64,000 nt of DNA from Forficula auricularia (taxonomy: Eukaryota > Arthropoda > Insecta > Dermaptera > Forficulidae). The stretch is from contig JALMQS010000099.1 in the NCBI GenBank assembly GCA_024734495.1, positions 103,012,019 through 103,076,018 of the forward strand, written 5' to 3'. Positions 23,281 through 35,000 of the stretch are shown piece by piece. Made by a program: the position numbers and the translations under genes. The notes beneath the pieces were generated by a model. That model saw only the letters and a program-made list of their open reading frames with translations, did no database searches and had not been told where the DNA came from. Numbering within the stretch: position 1 is the first letter of the stretch; each line of letters starts with the position of its first letter.

Positions 23281-24379
23281 AATCTAGTTCCGTTTATTTA
23301 TTATAAATTTTGAATTCACTCATTTCAATTTAATTACTCTCAAAACTATTTATATTATAGAAGAATAATATGGATCATTTCCTGTCAGGAAAATTCTGGA
23401 TATCTATAAATCTAAGAGCTTTATCAAAAATATGGTCCAAGTAAACGTTCAAGTCAATAAAACTTCCTAGAGAATGAAATAGAAATCAAGTTTTTAAGAT
23501 CAGTGCTTTTCATTTTATCAAGGGAAAACTGAAATTTTTTTCATTTTTTTTTTTCAAAACTTCAACCTAATTGCGGCACGGGTTACCATTATCCAATTAA
23601 GATGCAACTTTGTTTTAATTGTAGCAAATTTAATCTATTTTAAAAATATATAGAATGGTCTTTGCCGAAAACGTGTTCCATCATTGTCGATATGAGAAAA
23701 AATCGAAAAAAGTGGGAGTTTTTGGGTTAAAATCCGAAAATTTCGAGGTTTTTCGGCCACCAAAAGTTGTCCCCAACAATTTCGAGCTCGCAAACTTAGA
23801 TTTGGCGTACCGATACCATAGTAAACTATCCTAGAAAAAATTCTAAGCTGAAACCCCCTAAATTCAGGGCTGTTGCGGGGTTTTCTAACAAAATGTATAA
23901 ATCGACCTGAACTTTTTAAATTGCTATAACTCCAGACGATTTGAAAATAAAATCATAAATGTAAATATCATTTTAAAGGAAATTGAATGGTCTACAACTT
24001 CTTCGCCGAGGACTTTTACTGTCAAACGAAAGGGTGAGGTGATAGAGACAAAAGTTTGGCGAAAAATATGGAAATTTTTTTTTAATACATAAACGATATT
24101 CACAGAAAGAGCAAAAAATTAAATAGAAGCAATCTTGTAGTAAATATTATAAGCTTTTATTTTGCTAAGAGTAACTTTTTCCCTACGGCCCACCGCTTTT
24201 GAGATATAAGCAAAAAACCAAAAAACGGGACATTTCCATCCCCCCTTTCACCCCTAAGCCCGGTAGCCAGGACTGGGGACTTTTAGTATTTTTACCTCCT
24301 AACTAACCCAAACACATTCAATAAGAAAAAAATTCTCTCCTCTAAAATGTTTTCTATAACCCAGTCGATGACTGGACTA

Positions 24380-24999
24380 TTATAAATGATTATTTTATAC
24401 ATTTTAAATTGAATATAAGTAGTATAATTTTAATGTTCTTATATTCTGCGTAGGGATCCTCTAATTCGGCATCAAACAATAGCCCATTATTTTCCGAAGA
24501 CTAATTAAGCACGTGACTATTAGAAATTGAAAATTTAATTTTTTATAATTACAAATAATTTATTTGATTCGATATTACTGAAAGAAGGGGTGGTTAAGAC
24601 GCAGAAATTTCTGGGGGGGGGATTGAAAATTGTTGCATTTTAGGATTAGGTATATGCTAAAAATAAAAGCGGTCAAGTCTTATAATATTAACAAAACGTA
24701 ATAAAAACCTTTTCGAATTCTTTAGAACTTAAAAACAATCTCAAAACGTTTATTAAACTTTTCGTTATTTATCAACGGAAATTTGGAAAATTAGTTGCCT
24801 TAAGAAGAAATGATAACGTATCACAAAAAACGAAAAAAACTTTCATATAAATGTCAATGTCAATCTGGCGTTCTGATTTCAGCCAAAAGCTTGCTATTCT
24901 AGCCTATATCGAGCTTAAGTTTCGAATTTTGTAGGTTTGAGACCTAGGTTGTGAAACGCATGGGGGTACATACGTACGCACGACCAATGGATCACTTTT
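24380..24999 (+). other. intergenic AT-rich stretch
   Basis: No gene, hairpin or known repeat recognised. Confidence 0.45.
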
Positions 25000-25321
25000 T
25001 GCCCACTGTGGACCACAATATAACAAAATATATGGTTTTTGTTATAAATCCAAACTATTAAGAACATTAATTCCTTCCTTCCACCTAGAAATGCCAAAGT
25101 GAAATTAATTTTTTCACCTCGGAGATAGAAGATATCAAATTGTCAGGACCCCTGGGAGGCGATTACAAAACTTATACATCATATTTTTTAAATATAAATG
25201 TGTAAGTAAAAAACCCGTCGATTCGTAAATCGTCCCTTCTTTTTCAGGGGTAGGAGAGTAGGGTTTTAGGGAGCGATGATAGGGGTGGCAAGATCCCGCT
25301 GGAGGCGGGCGTAGCCACTAG
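25000..25321 (+). mobile_element. Helitron 3' end
   Basis: Terminal hairpin CCCGC-tggag-GCGGG followed by 8 nt and CTAG (25318-25321) before a host T, the Helitron 3' signature. The left boundary is approximate. Confidence 0.5.
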
Positions 25322-25924
25322 TTATTTTAAAATGGATGAAATAATTAATAGTTCGTTATTTTGATATTCTTTCTAATTAGGTATTTTAATTAAAAAAGAA
25401 AATGAAATGTCAATTTGGTGGCTCTTAGTTGTGAAAGTATAATATATAGATTCACTTATCGCTGATTGCTTTTTCGTGTTAAAGATTCACATAAGATTAA
25501 AGACTCGATTTATTATATATATATATACATATATTCGTGACAAATGATAATTGTCTAAATTTCTATAGTCTCCTATATGAATTGTAAAAATGATAAACTA
25601 TCGTACATTTGATAAAAATTTCGATAAATCGAATTAGATCCATTATCTAACTTTTATCTTGTGTCCAATATAATAAACAAATTTCTTTGTAATATTTCTT
25701 TTGATGATAAAAATTACTTTTGTTGAATTGAATATATTATAATATCTTAATATCAATAGATAAATAATTTAACTTATTGAATAGTGAATTACATCGTTTT
25801 TTGATTACTTTTGATGTTGAAGATTTCAAAAGAAAAAATAATTAAAGTGTCAATTACTTTCGACAATTTCATTATTAAAGATGTGCCTTTTTAGTTCTGT
25901 AATATATGGTATTCCCTATAAATA
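25322..25924 (+). other. gene B upstream region
   Basis: AT-rich 600 bp before the gene B ATG, with an (AT)n run near 25518-25530. No promoter motif can be defended. Confidence 0.4.
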
Positions 25925-26091
25925 ATGCTAAACAATATTACTTTATTTAATTGTTTATTCATAATTTTAGTTTGTAATTTCACATTAGGTAATAAGCAAA
26001 AAGTGTCTTGTCATTTTTTAGAAGCATTACAAAAACTTTTAAATATACATTGTTCATTTGTAATCATGTCTGATGACCATTTATTAAGTAA
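25925..26091 (+). CDS. Gene B exon 1 (signal peptide), alternative donor
   Basis: ATG 25925, hydrophobic leader to about residue 21, then CHFLEALQKLLNIHCSF and DDHLL as in gene D. The conserved donor is gtaagt at 26088; the next GT at 26092 (gtataa) restores frame to exon 2. Confidence 0.7.
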
Positions 26092-29000
26092 GTATAATTT
26101 GAAAACCATTTAATTTAGAAACTGAAAAATTGATATTAAATTATATAAGGAGATGTTAAAGCTTATATATTTTTGAAATTGAATTTATTGCCGCTTATAT
26201 TTTTAATTAAATCCCACATCATCTATATCTATCTATATATAAAATTAAGTTTTTATATGCACATTGCTCAAAATCACCCTAATCTTTAGATTTTCACATT
26301 TCAAAAAAGTTAAAAAGAAAACACCTCCACAAAATTTATGTCTTCTGCCTGTTTTCAGTCTGTCCGCAAATTCTATTCTTAATTGGCATGAGAATAGCTG
26401 GAGGTATTTTTATGAAATTTCGTATTTAGATCCGATGGTTTCCAACTTAAATTATATTTTGATATTATGACGTCGAAAGGACTTATGGAAATTATCAAAT
26501 AACACCTAAAGTATTAGCACTACAAAAAATTCCACCAGAAGCAAAATTGTAGAGAATGCAATTTCTGGTAACTTTTGTCAAAACTTTTTTTACTTGGGTT
26601 AAACAGCAGAGGAAAAAATAATAATTTATTTGTTTATTTACCTTTTCAATTTTTCATTAGTGTTACTTTATTTGTTTATTTAATTGAATTTTTATTGTTT
26701 TCATCATTTATATGTTTAGTTTCAGCTATGCCATATAAAAAGAAGAGCAGCATACTTTGTTTCGAGAACAGCCAAAACAATGGGGGTTTCTAGGGACCGA
26801 GTAATTCAAAAACCAACGACCCAAAATAGGGGAAGGATGAAAAAATGAAAAATTCGGACTAAACTAAACCAAATTTTGTATATACATATAATCTGCAACT
26901 TGAAATGGGGTGGAAAGTGAATGGGGGTAGAGAAAGGGAAGGGGCCCGAAGTTAGGGGTGGCAGGTTGACAGGGGGTGAGAGGGGGTCAGGAGGCATAGC
27001 CTTCTGGCTAGTAAGATAGCCGCCGAACAACAATAAATAATAATACTCCTACAATATAAGTAGGACTTTTCGATCGCTTAGTCTTTGATCATTTTCAAGT
27101 ATGAGCACCCACTTTCGTTGAGTTTTTGAGTGGACTATAATAACAGCCCATATAAAGATAGGCAATGACGTGACCAAATGAGTTAATCTAAAATCAGAAC
27201 TCAAACTTGGGAACGATCACAGATAAAGCCATCAAATTTTCGTATTTATATTATATTGTTTATTGTTTTTCAATAAATATTTATAAATAATGATGTGTGA
27301 TTTACTAAATAAAATTATAACCTTTATAATACATTTATTATATAGTAATATATATAAGAATTGGAGGAAAAGTAAAACATTTCAATTCACGGTACACTAA
27401 CTTCAAAATCAAAGCATTCGCCTTGTATAGTGAGTGAACGATATGAGCTAGAAATCTGAGAATTTGCACATAATAACTCCCATTAATTAATTTTGTGAAT
27501 TTATTTTATAGATATAGAAAAAATATTCAGTGTAATTTTATTACTCAATGGGTAAATTTAGAGCATACACTTTGTACGTCAAAAACTACTCAGTGTCTTG
27601 CCGGCAATAGATTATTTTTAATAGACTCTTCGAGAAAGATCCACTTAGAAAAGGTAAATATGATTAAGGAAACTAAATCACAGGTAAGTAAGTATATTCA
27701 GTTTGTGTAATCATAATCGGACTTCATCAATCGGGCATGTCATCAAAAATATAATATATTAAAAGGGTGTTCCTAAATGAATGCAAACATGGTAATTTTA
27801 TATTAATATTTTATCGCATGACTACTAATCTCTCCTAGCTTCATTTTTATATTGTCTTACAAACTTCAGTCCTTTGTGACTCTGAAGGGCACATATAAGT
27901 AAGTACAACTTTCCTCACAACTGAATTCTCTTCGGTCAGTTAAAACCTAGTAGTTATATTATTTGTTGTTGTCTTAAATAATTACTTTAATTTAATTAAT
28001 AGTGATTTAAATAAAAATTCAACTTTCAATAAACATTAACACGGCTACATATCTAATTGGATATGTTTATAACGTAATCTTGACTGGTGTTCAAAATATT
28101 GACTCCACAGTACATAAATTAATAATTACACTTTCATGGTGCACTCATTCTTACATAGATTTCATTAAAAAATTTTTTTTCAAAATTGCAAATTGTTATA
28201 ATTTGGTAATCTTTAAATTCGGGCAAGACTCAAAGTAGTCTAATATCTAGACGCGTAGCTAGAGATCTTCTTGACATTTGATTTGACTCGAACTCAATAA
28301 AATTTCGTTTCAATACATCAATGTTGTATGTCACCCTGGAGTCAAACTTTTCTGGAATGACTACATTACATCAGTAGTAAAAGCTTCTCCATAAAAGCTT
28401 GGATTTATTTTTGGGATTATACGATTTTTCACGTCCACTAAACTTCTTACTCTTTACAAAGTTAGAATTCACCTCTGTCTCGAAAATGGCTCACTCTGTA
28501 AAGAGAACCCTCCAAGCATTTCCACCCTAGATGCAATTGAGAGTCGAGCTATCCGACTAAATACGAGATCCATCATTAACTAGCGCTATCGATACGCAGG
28601 CCATCGTAGAATCGTCCCGCCCTTCTCCTGTGTATTTATAGATACTACCATGGCGTGTGTTCTGACGATACAAAGGGAATAATCCCACCTATGGTAAAGC
28701 CTCATTTTTAAGAAATACATGATTTTCAAACATTTACCACCCCTTTGCGGTTCAATTAGATACTACCCGAACAGCGCATAGGTCTCTAGAGATCTAGAGC
28801 AGGGCTTCTTAAATGGGGTCGCGAAACTGAATTTTAGTGTAGCGCAACAATGAGTTTTCAGTCAAAATGGGGTCAGTAATTAAAAAAGTTTAAGAAGCCC
28901 TGGTCCAGAAAATGGAACTCTCCACGTCCGTCTTTTCGGCGCCATATAAACTTAAATCTCTTAAGATCCGCATCCACAAGTAACTTCTCCTTTTTTTTCA

Positions 29001-32000
29001 CAATGTAGGCATCCGCCTAGAACTTGAGGACATACTTTTTTGGCGCAACATCTACTTGTATCTGTATCATTTTAAAAAATATGGATTATTACTTCTTTTA
29101 TTGTAAATCAGAAAATTCCATTATTACAACCCTCCTGACATATAAATAAAAAAATAATCCATTCCATCTCGAATCTAGATATTTAGTAGATAACAACCTC
29201 TTGTGATTTCCTTTCCTCGAAATATAATTTTTATTGCGTTCACTTTTATGTAATAAGTGAAGCGAGGAGTGAGCCGCGACCTAAATAACTTGTACACCTA
29301 CTTCCACTTTCATTTTCAAGGAAAAGACAATAGATGAAGGGGCATTATCTAATGAATTCCAAAATAATTCCACAGACGTGTACACCTAATTCCAATCCCG
29401 GTTCACCCCTAGAAGTGAAGTATTGGAAAAAACCTCCGGAAATTCATCTTTTGAATTTAAATGAGACCAATTTGATTTTATACTAAATTAAATACAATTA
29501 AGAAGACAGTAATAAATTAATAAAAAATCACAAGAGTTTATCTTCCTGAATAAAATCGATTATTTTTAATTATATGTCAGAAGGATTGTATTCACTCCAT
29601 TGGTAATCGACCCCGAGCGAAAAAATATATCGGCAATTTGAAAAATTTGAGATAAGTCATTCCAAAGCATTTCAATTTCTGAAAAAAATTCAAAAATCGA
29701 AACTCCAAGCAATTTTTATTTAAACTATATGGCATGACTATGAGTCTAAATTTAGAATCACAAGACCGCGAAATATTTACCGCGTAACAAATGTCTGATG
29801 GGTTTACCTCATAGGATAGCCATTTGGCCTGCGTTGCTAGTTTAGGCACTCGGGTTCGATTCCAAAGGAGGTGAATATAAACTATCTATCTATCATCTAA
29901 GATTGAATTAAAAATTACCCATTCGATCTTGATCTAGTTCTAGTAGACGACCTCATTTGATTTCTTAAAAATTTAAATCTACTCTTATCGGCCATTTGAA
30001 CCCTTGTAAAAAATTAATAGAAGCTTTATCCAACACATTTTTGAGGCCTCATCATAAAAAAATAACAAAATATAAATAATTTATTTCATTCTTTGTAAAG
30101 CTGATATTAATGTTAATTCTTATGATTTTTCTTCCAGATTAATTTTAATAAATGCAAAACCAACGATTTCTGGATATTTTTAATGAATGATTCTATAAAA
30201 ATTGATTTAGCTTCAATTTATTTATCAATTAATTGCCGATATCTCACTATCGTTCAATACCAAAAGATATATTATTTATATGAAATTTTTAAATTGTCTT
30301 CAAACAGCGATATAGCAAATATTTCTTTAGGAAATTGGACCAAAGAGAATGGATTTTCTATTCAACGAATTCCAAACTATTATAAAAATAAGAATAATTT
30401 TGAAAATATTTTAATGAAACCATGTATCTATAATGTAAGAAATTTAATTATTTAATAGTTTTAATTTGTCTTATAACGGCTTTTATTTCAGTTACCACAT
30501 TTAAATATTATAACGCAAATCCCTGGTAAAAGAACACAATATGGAGGTATATTTTATAAATTTTGGAATATTATTGCTGAGTCAATGAATTTTAGGTAAA
30601 CGATTTTATATTACAAATCTAGATTAAGAAGAATTTAAGGCATATTTTTTTATATCTTAGTAGATATATTTGTTTTACATGGCAGAAGGGTTCGCCCTAA
30701 TAATCAATTTGAATGTGAGCAAAATTTAAATTATATAAGATTGGAGTAATTTTTGGAGACGGACTGATAAGTGAATTAAGTGGATATTGATGAGGCAGTC
30801 CAAAAAAAGAAGAAGATAATTTACACTATCTTTTTATTCATAAAACCGACGTTTCGGAGGCTATTCCCTCCTTCTTCAGGGTTTTGAAAAGTCAGTGAAG
30901 GAAATCCAATGCGGCATTCCCCCTGTCTCCTCTTTCAGTGGGAGTAACAATAATATATTGTATTTCATTATCAGCAGAATTATAATGTAATGTTATTACA
31001 AATGCCGCATTGGACTTCCTTCACTGACTTTTCAAAACCCTGAAGAAGGAGGGAATAGCCTCCGAAACGTCGGTTTTATGAATAAAAAGATAGTGTAAAT
31101 TATCTTCTTCTTTTTTGGACTGCCTCATCAATATCCACTTAATTTAAATTATATTATTATATTTACAAGAAGAAATAGGGTATTTTTTAACTTGGGCATA
31201 ATGTTCGGTTTATAGGTCGGTTCATTCAACTTTCAATCACTGAACCAACTTACAACTATAGTCTTTAGATATTTATTTACTTGTAAATAAATTTATTAAA
31301 AATTGACCATATAAAAAAAAATTAAAATCCTGTTGATTACATTTAAAAAAAAGCCTAAGGGAATAATGAGAATTGTAGCACTACAACTTTTACAACTTTG
31401 TAATTTTTTTTCTCTTAAGAATAGATAGGAAAGGGGTAAAAAGAAGAGGTAATTTTGTCAAATAAAATTAAAAGTATATATTCATTTATTTATTGGTCCA
31501 TGTTTAATTACATCAAGTAAAGTACACCATATTGAATTCCTCTAAAAAATCAACAACTCTGCCTCCTCGACAAGAAAATATTTTCATATAAGAGAATCTT
31601 AACAGGTTGCATAAGATCAAAGGGCTTTTAATTTCGTCTATAAAAATAATGTAGCAATAAAATTAATAATTATTTGAAGTATAGTTGTAAGCAATTTGTA
31701 TACAAAAATGCTGCTTGCTATCTTTGATTAATTCATATAAATAATTTATATAGAAATTGAAGGCATTGGAGGACATTACTTAACAATTTTTGGTAGATAT
31801 CCGTTTTTAAATGATCTAATAAGAACAACCCTATCCAAACATCGTAGTTATATTATAGATATTATTTATTGTTAAATAATAGTTTAATTTAATTAAGAGT
31901 TAATAAAAATTCAATAAATAAAAATTCAACATTGAATAAGCATTAACACATTAACTTTGGATATGTTTCATAACGGAATCTTGTCTGATGTTCAAAATAT

Positions 32001-35000
32001 TGACTCCACACTACCTAATTTAATAATCATCTCTAATTTATTATTATTATTTTTTTTATTCTTTATTTTAGGACAATTTTCATTAAATTAGAAGCTAGAT
32101 TTGGAGCACCGTTGAGCAACGGAACTTGGTCTGGAATAATGGGTGAAATTCAAAATGGAAATGTGGATATTTGTGCAGTAATATTTCATGAGTCACGAAT
32201 CAAAGTAGTGGATCTATTAAAGCCAATAACTAAAGATAGGTAAACTCAAAATATCTCTATTTCACATTACCTCAGCTCGGCTGGGCAGTTTTGAATTTAT
32301 CAAATGTTTTTATTTTATTCTTTAATTTCCTTACCAAATAATATAAATGGTTTAAACGGGAGAAAATATAATATACAAGCTTTATACTGTCTCTCTCTCA
32401 ACATGGATTCTGAAACTTCTAGTTACTCAAGAACGGAATGTCGTTAAATATTGGTCTAATTCTCCCTTTTCAAGTATCGCGACAAAGCTAAATTCTGGCA
32501 CAATTCTTCCTTAAATTGTACTACTGCGGTTCTGTGTGTGTTCTGTGTGAGTGCGGTAAAAAATACATATGTATTAAAAAATATTTTTGACCCACAGTGA
32601 AATTATAAAAATTATAATTTATAGTCAATTAAACATAAAATATTCACCCCAGACCATGGCATGATGCTATTTTTTTGCATGTTGTAAAAATACACTTTGG
32701 GTGGTCTGGATCCACGTCCCACCACTCAAATGGTCTGGGGTGAATATATTATCTTTATAATTGACTATAAATTACTCCCTCCGTTCGGAAATATGGTATA
32801 CATTTCACGATTTTTATTGTCCGGAAATATAGTATACATTTGCAAAAAAATACAATAAAACTAAAAATTAACATGACAAGTATATTATATTAACTTTTTT
32901 AGAAAAATTATAATTAAAAAATAATAATTTTGTTACAATACTCCCTAAATTTAATTAAAATATGATTTGGCCTTATTGTAGGCTTCTTTGAAACAAAAAT
33001 ATTTTCCAGCTAGTCCACCCTCGCGTCGAAGTTTTGTCTTATTTAAAAGAGGAATTTTATAGGAATTTCCTCCACCTGTTAACATAATTGATTCCATACA
33101 TGTTTGTAATGTGGTAAAAACGTTATTAAGGGTAGTTACTTCTAATTTATTAAATGCTTGTTGAACACAATCTATTAATTCATCAATTGTGTTTGGCGAA
33201 GCTTCATGTATGGAGTTAAAAAACCCTAAATCAAGAACGTTTAAATCGGGGCTATTTGCCGGTTGTGCCTTAAATTTAATATTCCAGCCATCAGCAGAAC
33301 CTAGAACGACAATATCTGAATCATTATCAGAAAAATGCGGTTTTGCATTATCTTGCTGTACGTAAATTGTTTTCTTTTTATATGTTGGCGGAAATTTAGA
33401 TTTGATTGCGGGTATAACATTTTCCATGACCATATTTTTACAATGTACTGCTGTAACAGATTCCACATTTTTTGTTATCATTGTCCCGTTAGCTCTGTTC
33501 TTGGAATTTCTTTGAGCCGGTTCTTGATATACAAATGGCCATATGCCAATTTTACCATCAAAATAATGCTTTCGATGTGTATCATAGCGTGGTCGAGCCA
33601 CTGCAGCCATAAACATTACTTTCGTAATAAATCTTTTACTTTTGCAGTTTCTCTCCGGTTCTTCTTCGTTTAGCATTAAGTAATAAGAGCGTTTAATTTT
33701 AGTAAGATAGAACCATTTTTCATCAATATGAACGTAGTCATACAAATCATCAAAAAGAAAATCTCCTTTAGTAGCATGATTTACTTTTGACAAGCAAAAC
33801 TCTAATCTGTCCATTTTATTTTTATCCGTTAAAGTAGGTTTAACTGTAGAAGATATTCTTTTAAAATACTTTCCCGATTTAAATATATCAAACAAAGTTG
33901 ATTTTGGAATACCAATTGCGAAAGAAAGACTGCGAAGCGTTCCTCGACGATTTAATGGTGTATTCTTTATTTGCTCTAAATTGTTAGAATAATCTTTACG
34001 TTTTCTTCCGCTTTTTTTTTCTTTTTTGGAGAAACATCGGCACATATTTTACCTTCTCTGTATTGAGCTTGTGCTGTATGCCAAATTCTACTTACGGTTA
34101 GCCGTGATACCTGAAATGCAGTAACAACGTCATTGATTGCACCGTGTTTTAACTTGTTCTCTTTCATGTGCTGTAATAATTTTTCTAAGATACCATGACG
34201 TTGTTCTGTGGTCAATTATTTATATTTTGAATCTCTTCTTTTTAAGTTTATCAATTCTTCTTCGGAATTTTCCATATTGATTTTGCAGCGGTACCAATTT
34301 TATTTATCATAAAATAACTGATCTTTGATCGTTAAGTTTTAAACCAAAAAGAACATGACACATGTCAATTATATTAGGTTATATTACTTTAAATATATAC
34401 TATAATAATATAATGAATGTTGTCATTTGTTTCTATATTCACGATAATCTACGATTTTTTTCTCGAAATGTATACCATATTTCCGGACGGAGGGAGTATA
34501 ATTTTTATAATTTCACAGTGGGTCAAAAATATTTTTTAACACATATGTATTTTTTACGGCACTCACACCATGCGCAGTACCTGGTCCACCTGCTTAGACC
34601 AGCCAGACTGGCCATTCCTTGTACAACTATCATAGACGGTATTATTACGCATTATTTCTAGTTGGGTCAAATCCGTACTCAAAAATGTGTCACAAGCTCT
34701 TGGACTAAAATATAAATATCAAAATTTGTTTTCTATTGCTATAAAGACGCCAATTCATAAACTACATATATCTGAGTCTGTGAATATTTCATATGTGATC
34801 AAAATGAGGAATTATCAAAATAAATAAATAAATAAATAAAATTAATTTAAAAACCCATACAAAGCAGAAATTTATATGGGAGTAAGACCTAAAATAGAAA
34901 GGGGTGTGAATAATTTAGGAAGGCGCGAAACGGGGAAATGCTAAAAAAATACATATATTACTAAATTTACGAAATCAATTGATTTAAGAAAATCATCCAA

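Larger units (their letters stand above)
19677..24379. mobile_element. giant inverted-repeat (foldback) element, about 4.7 kb
   Basis: Left arm 19677-20735 and right arm 23362-24379 are inverted copies of about 1 kb (outer end TAGTCCAGTC). Shared landmarks are 'gtccccagtcct', 'acaagattgcttttatttaa', 'aggtcgatttatacatttt', 'ggtggccgaaaaacctcg' and 'aagatgcaactttg'. A further inverted partial copy lies at 20760-21030. The interior holds a LINE fragment (21231-21907) and unrelated AT-rich DNA. No open frame spans the arms. A related relic lies at 58790-59060. Mechanism unknown. Confidence 0.8.
30775..31144. mobile_element. hammerhead foldback element, inverted pair (family H3)
   Basis: Arms of about 130 bp start 'aagtggatattgatgaggca' and each holds one ribozyme-like core: minus strand at 30842-30885, plus strand at 31034-31077. 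The centre is a roughly 120-bp loop. No coding capacity. In intron 4 of gene B. Confidence 0.8.
32545..34568. mobile_element. palindromic MITE interrupted by a mariner element
   Basis: Outer arms 'gtgtgagtgcggtaaaaaat' (32545) and its complement (ends 34568) run about 75 bp. An inner hairpin (about 32626-32774, 'ttcaccccagacca' and complement) is also present. The mariner at 32775-34496 sits at a TA in this palindrome. No transposase of its own. Confidence 0.75.

Noticed and set aside
33335..33673. 112-codon plus-strand frame
   Set aside because: Shadow of the mariner transposase on the opposite strand.
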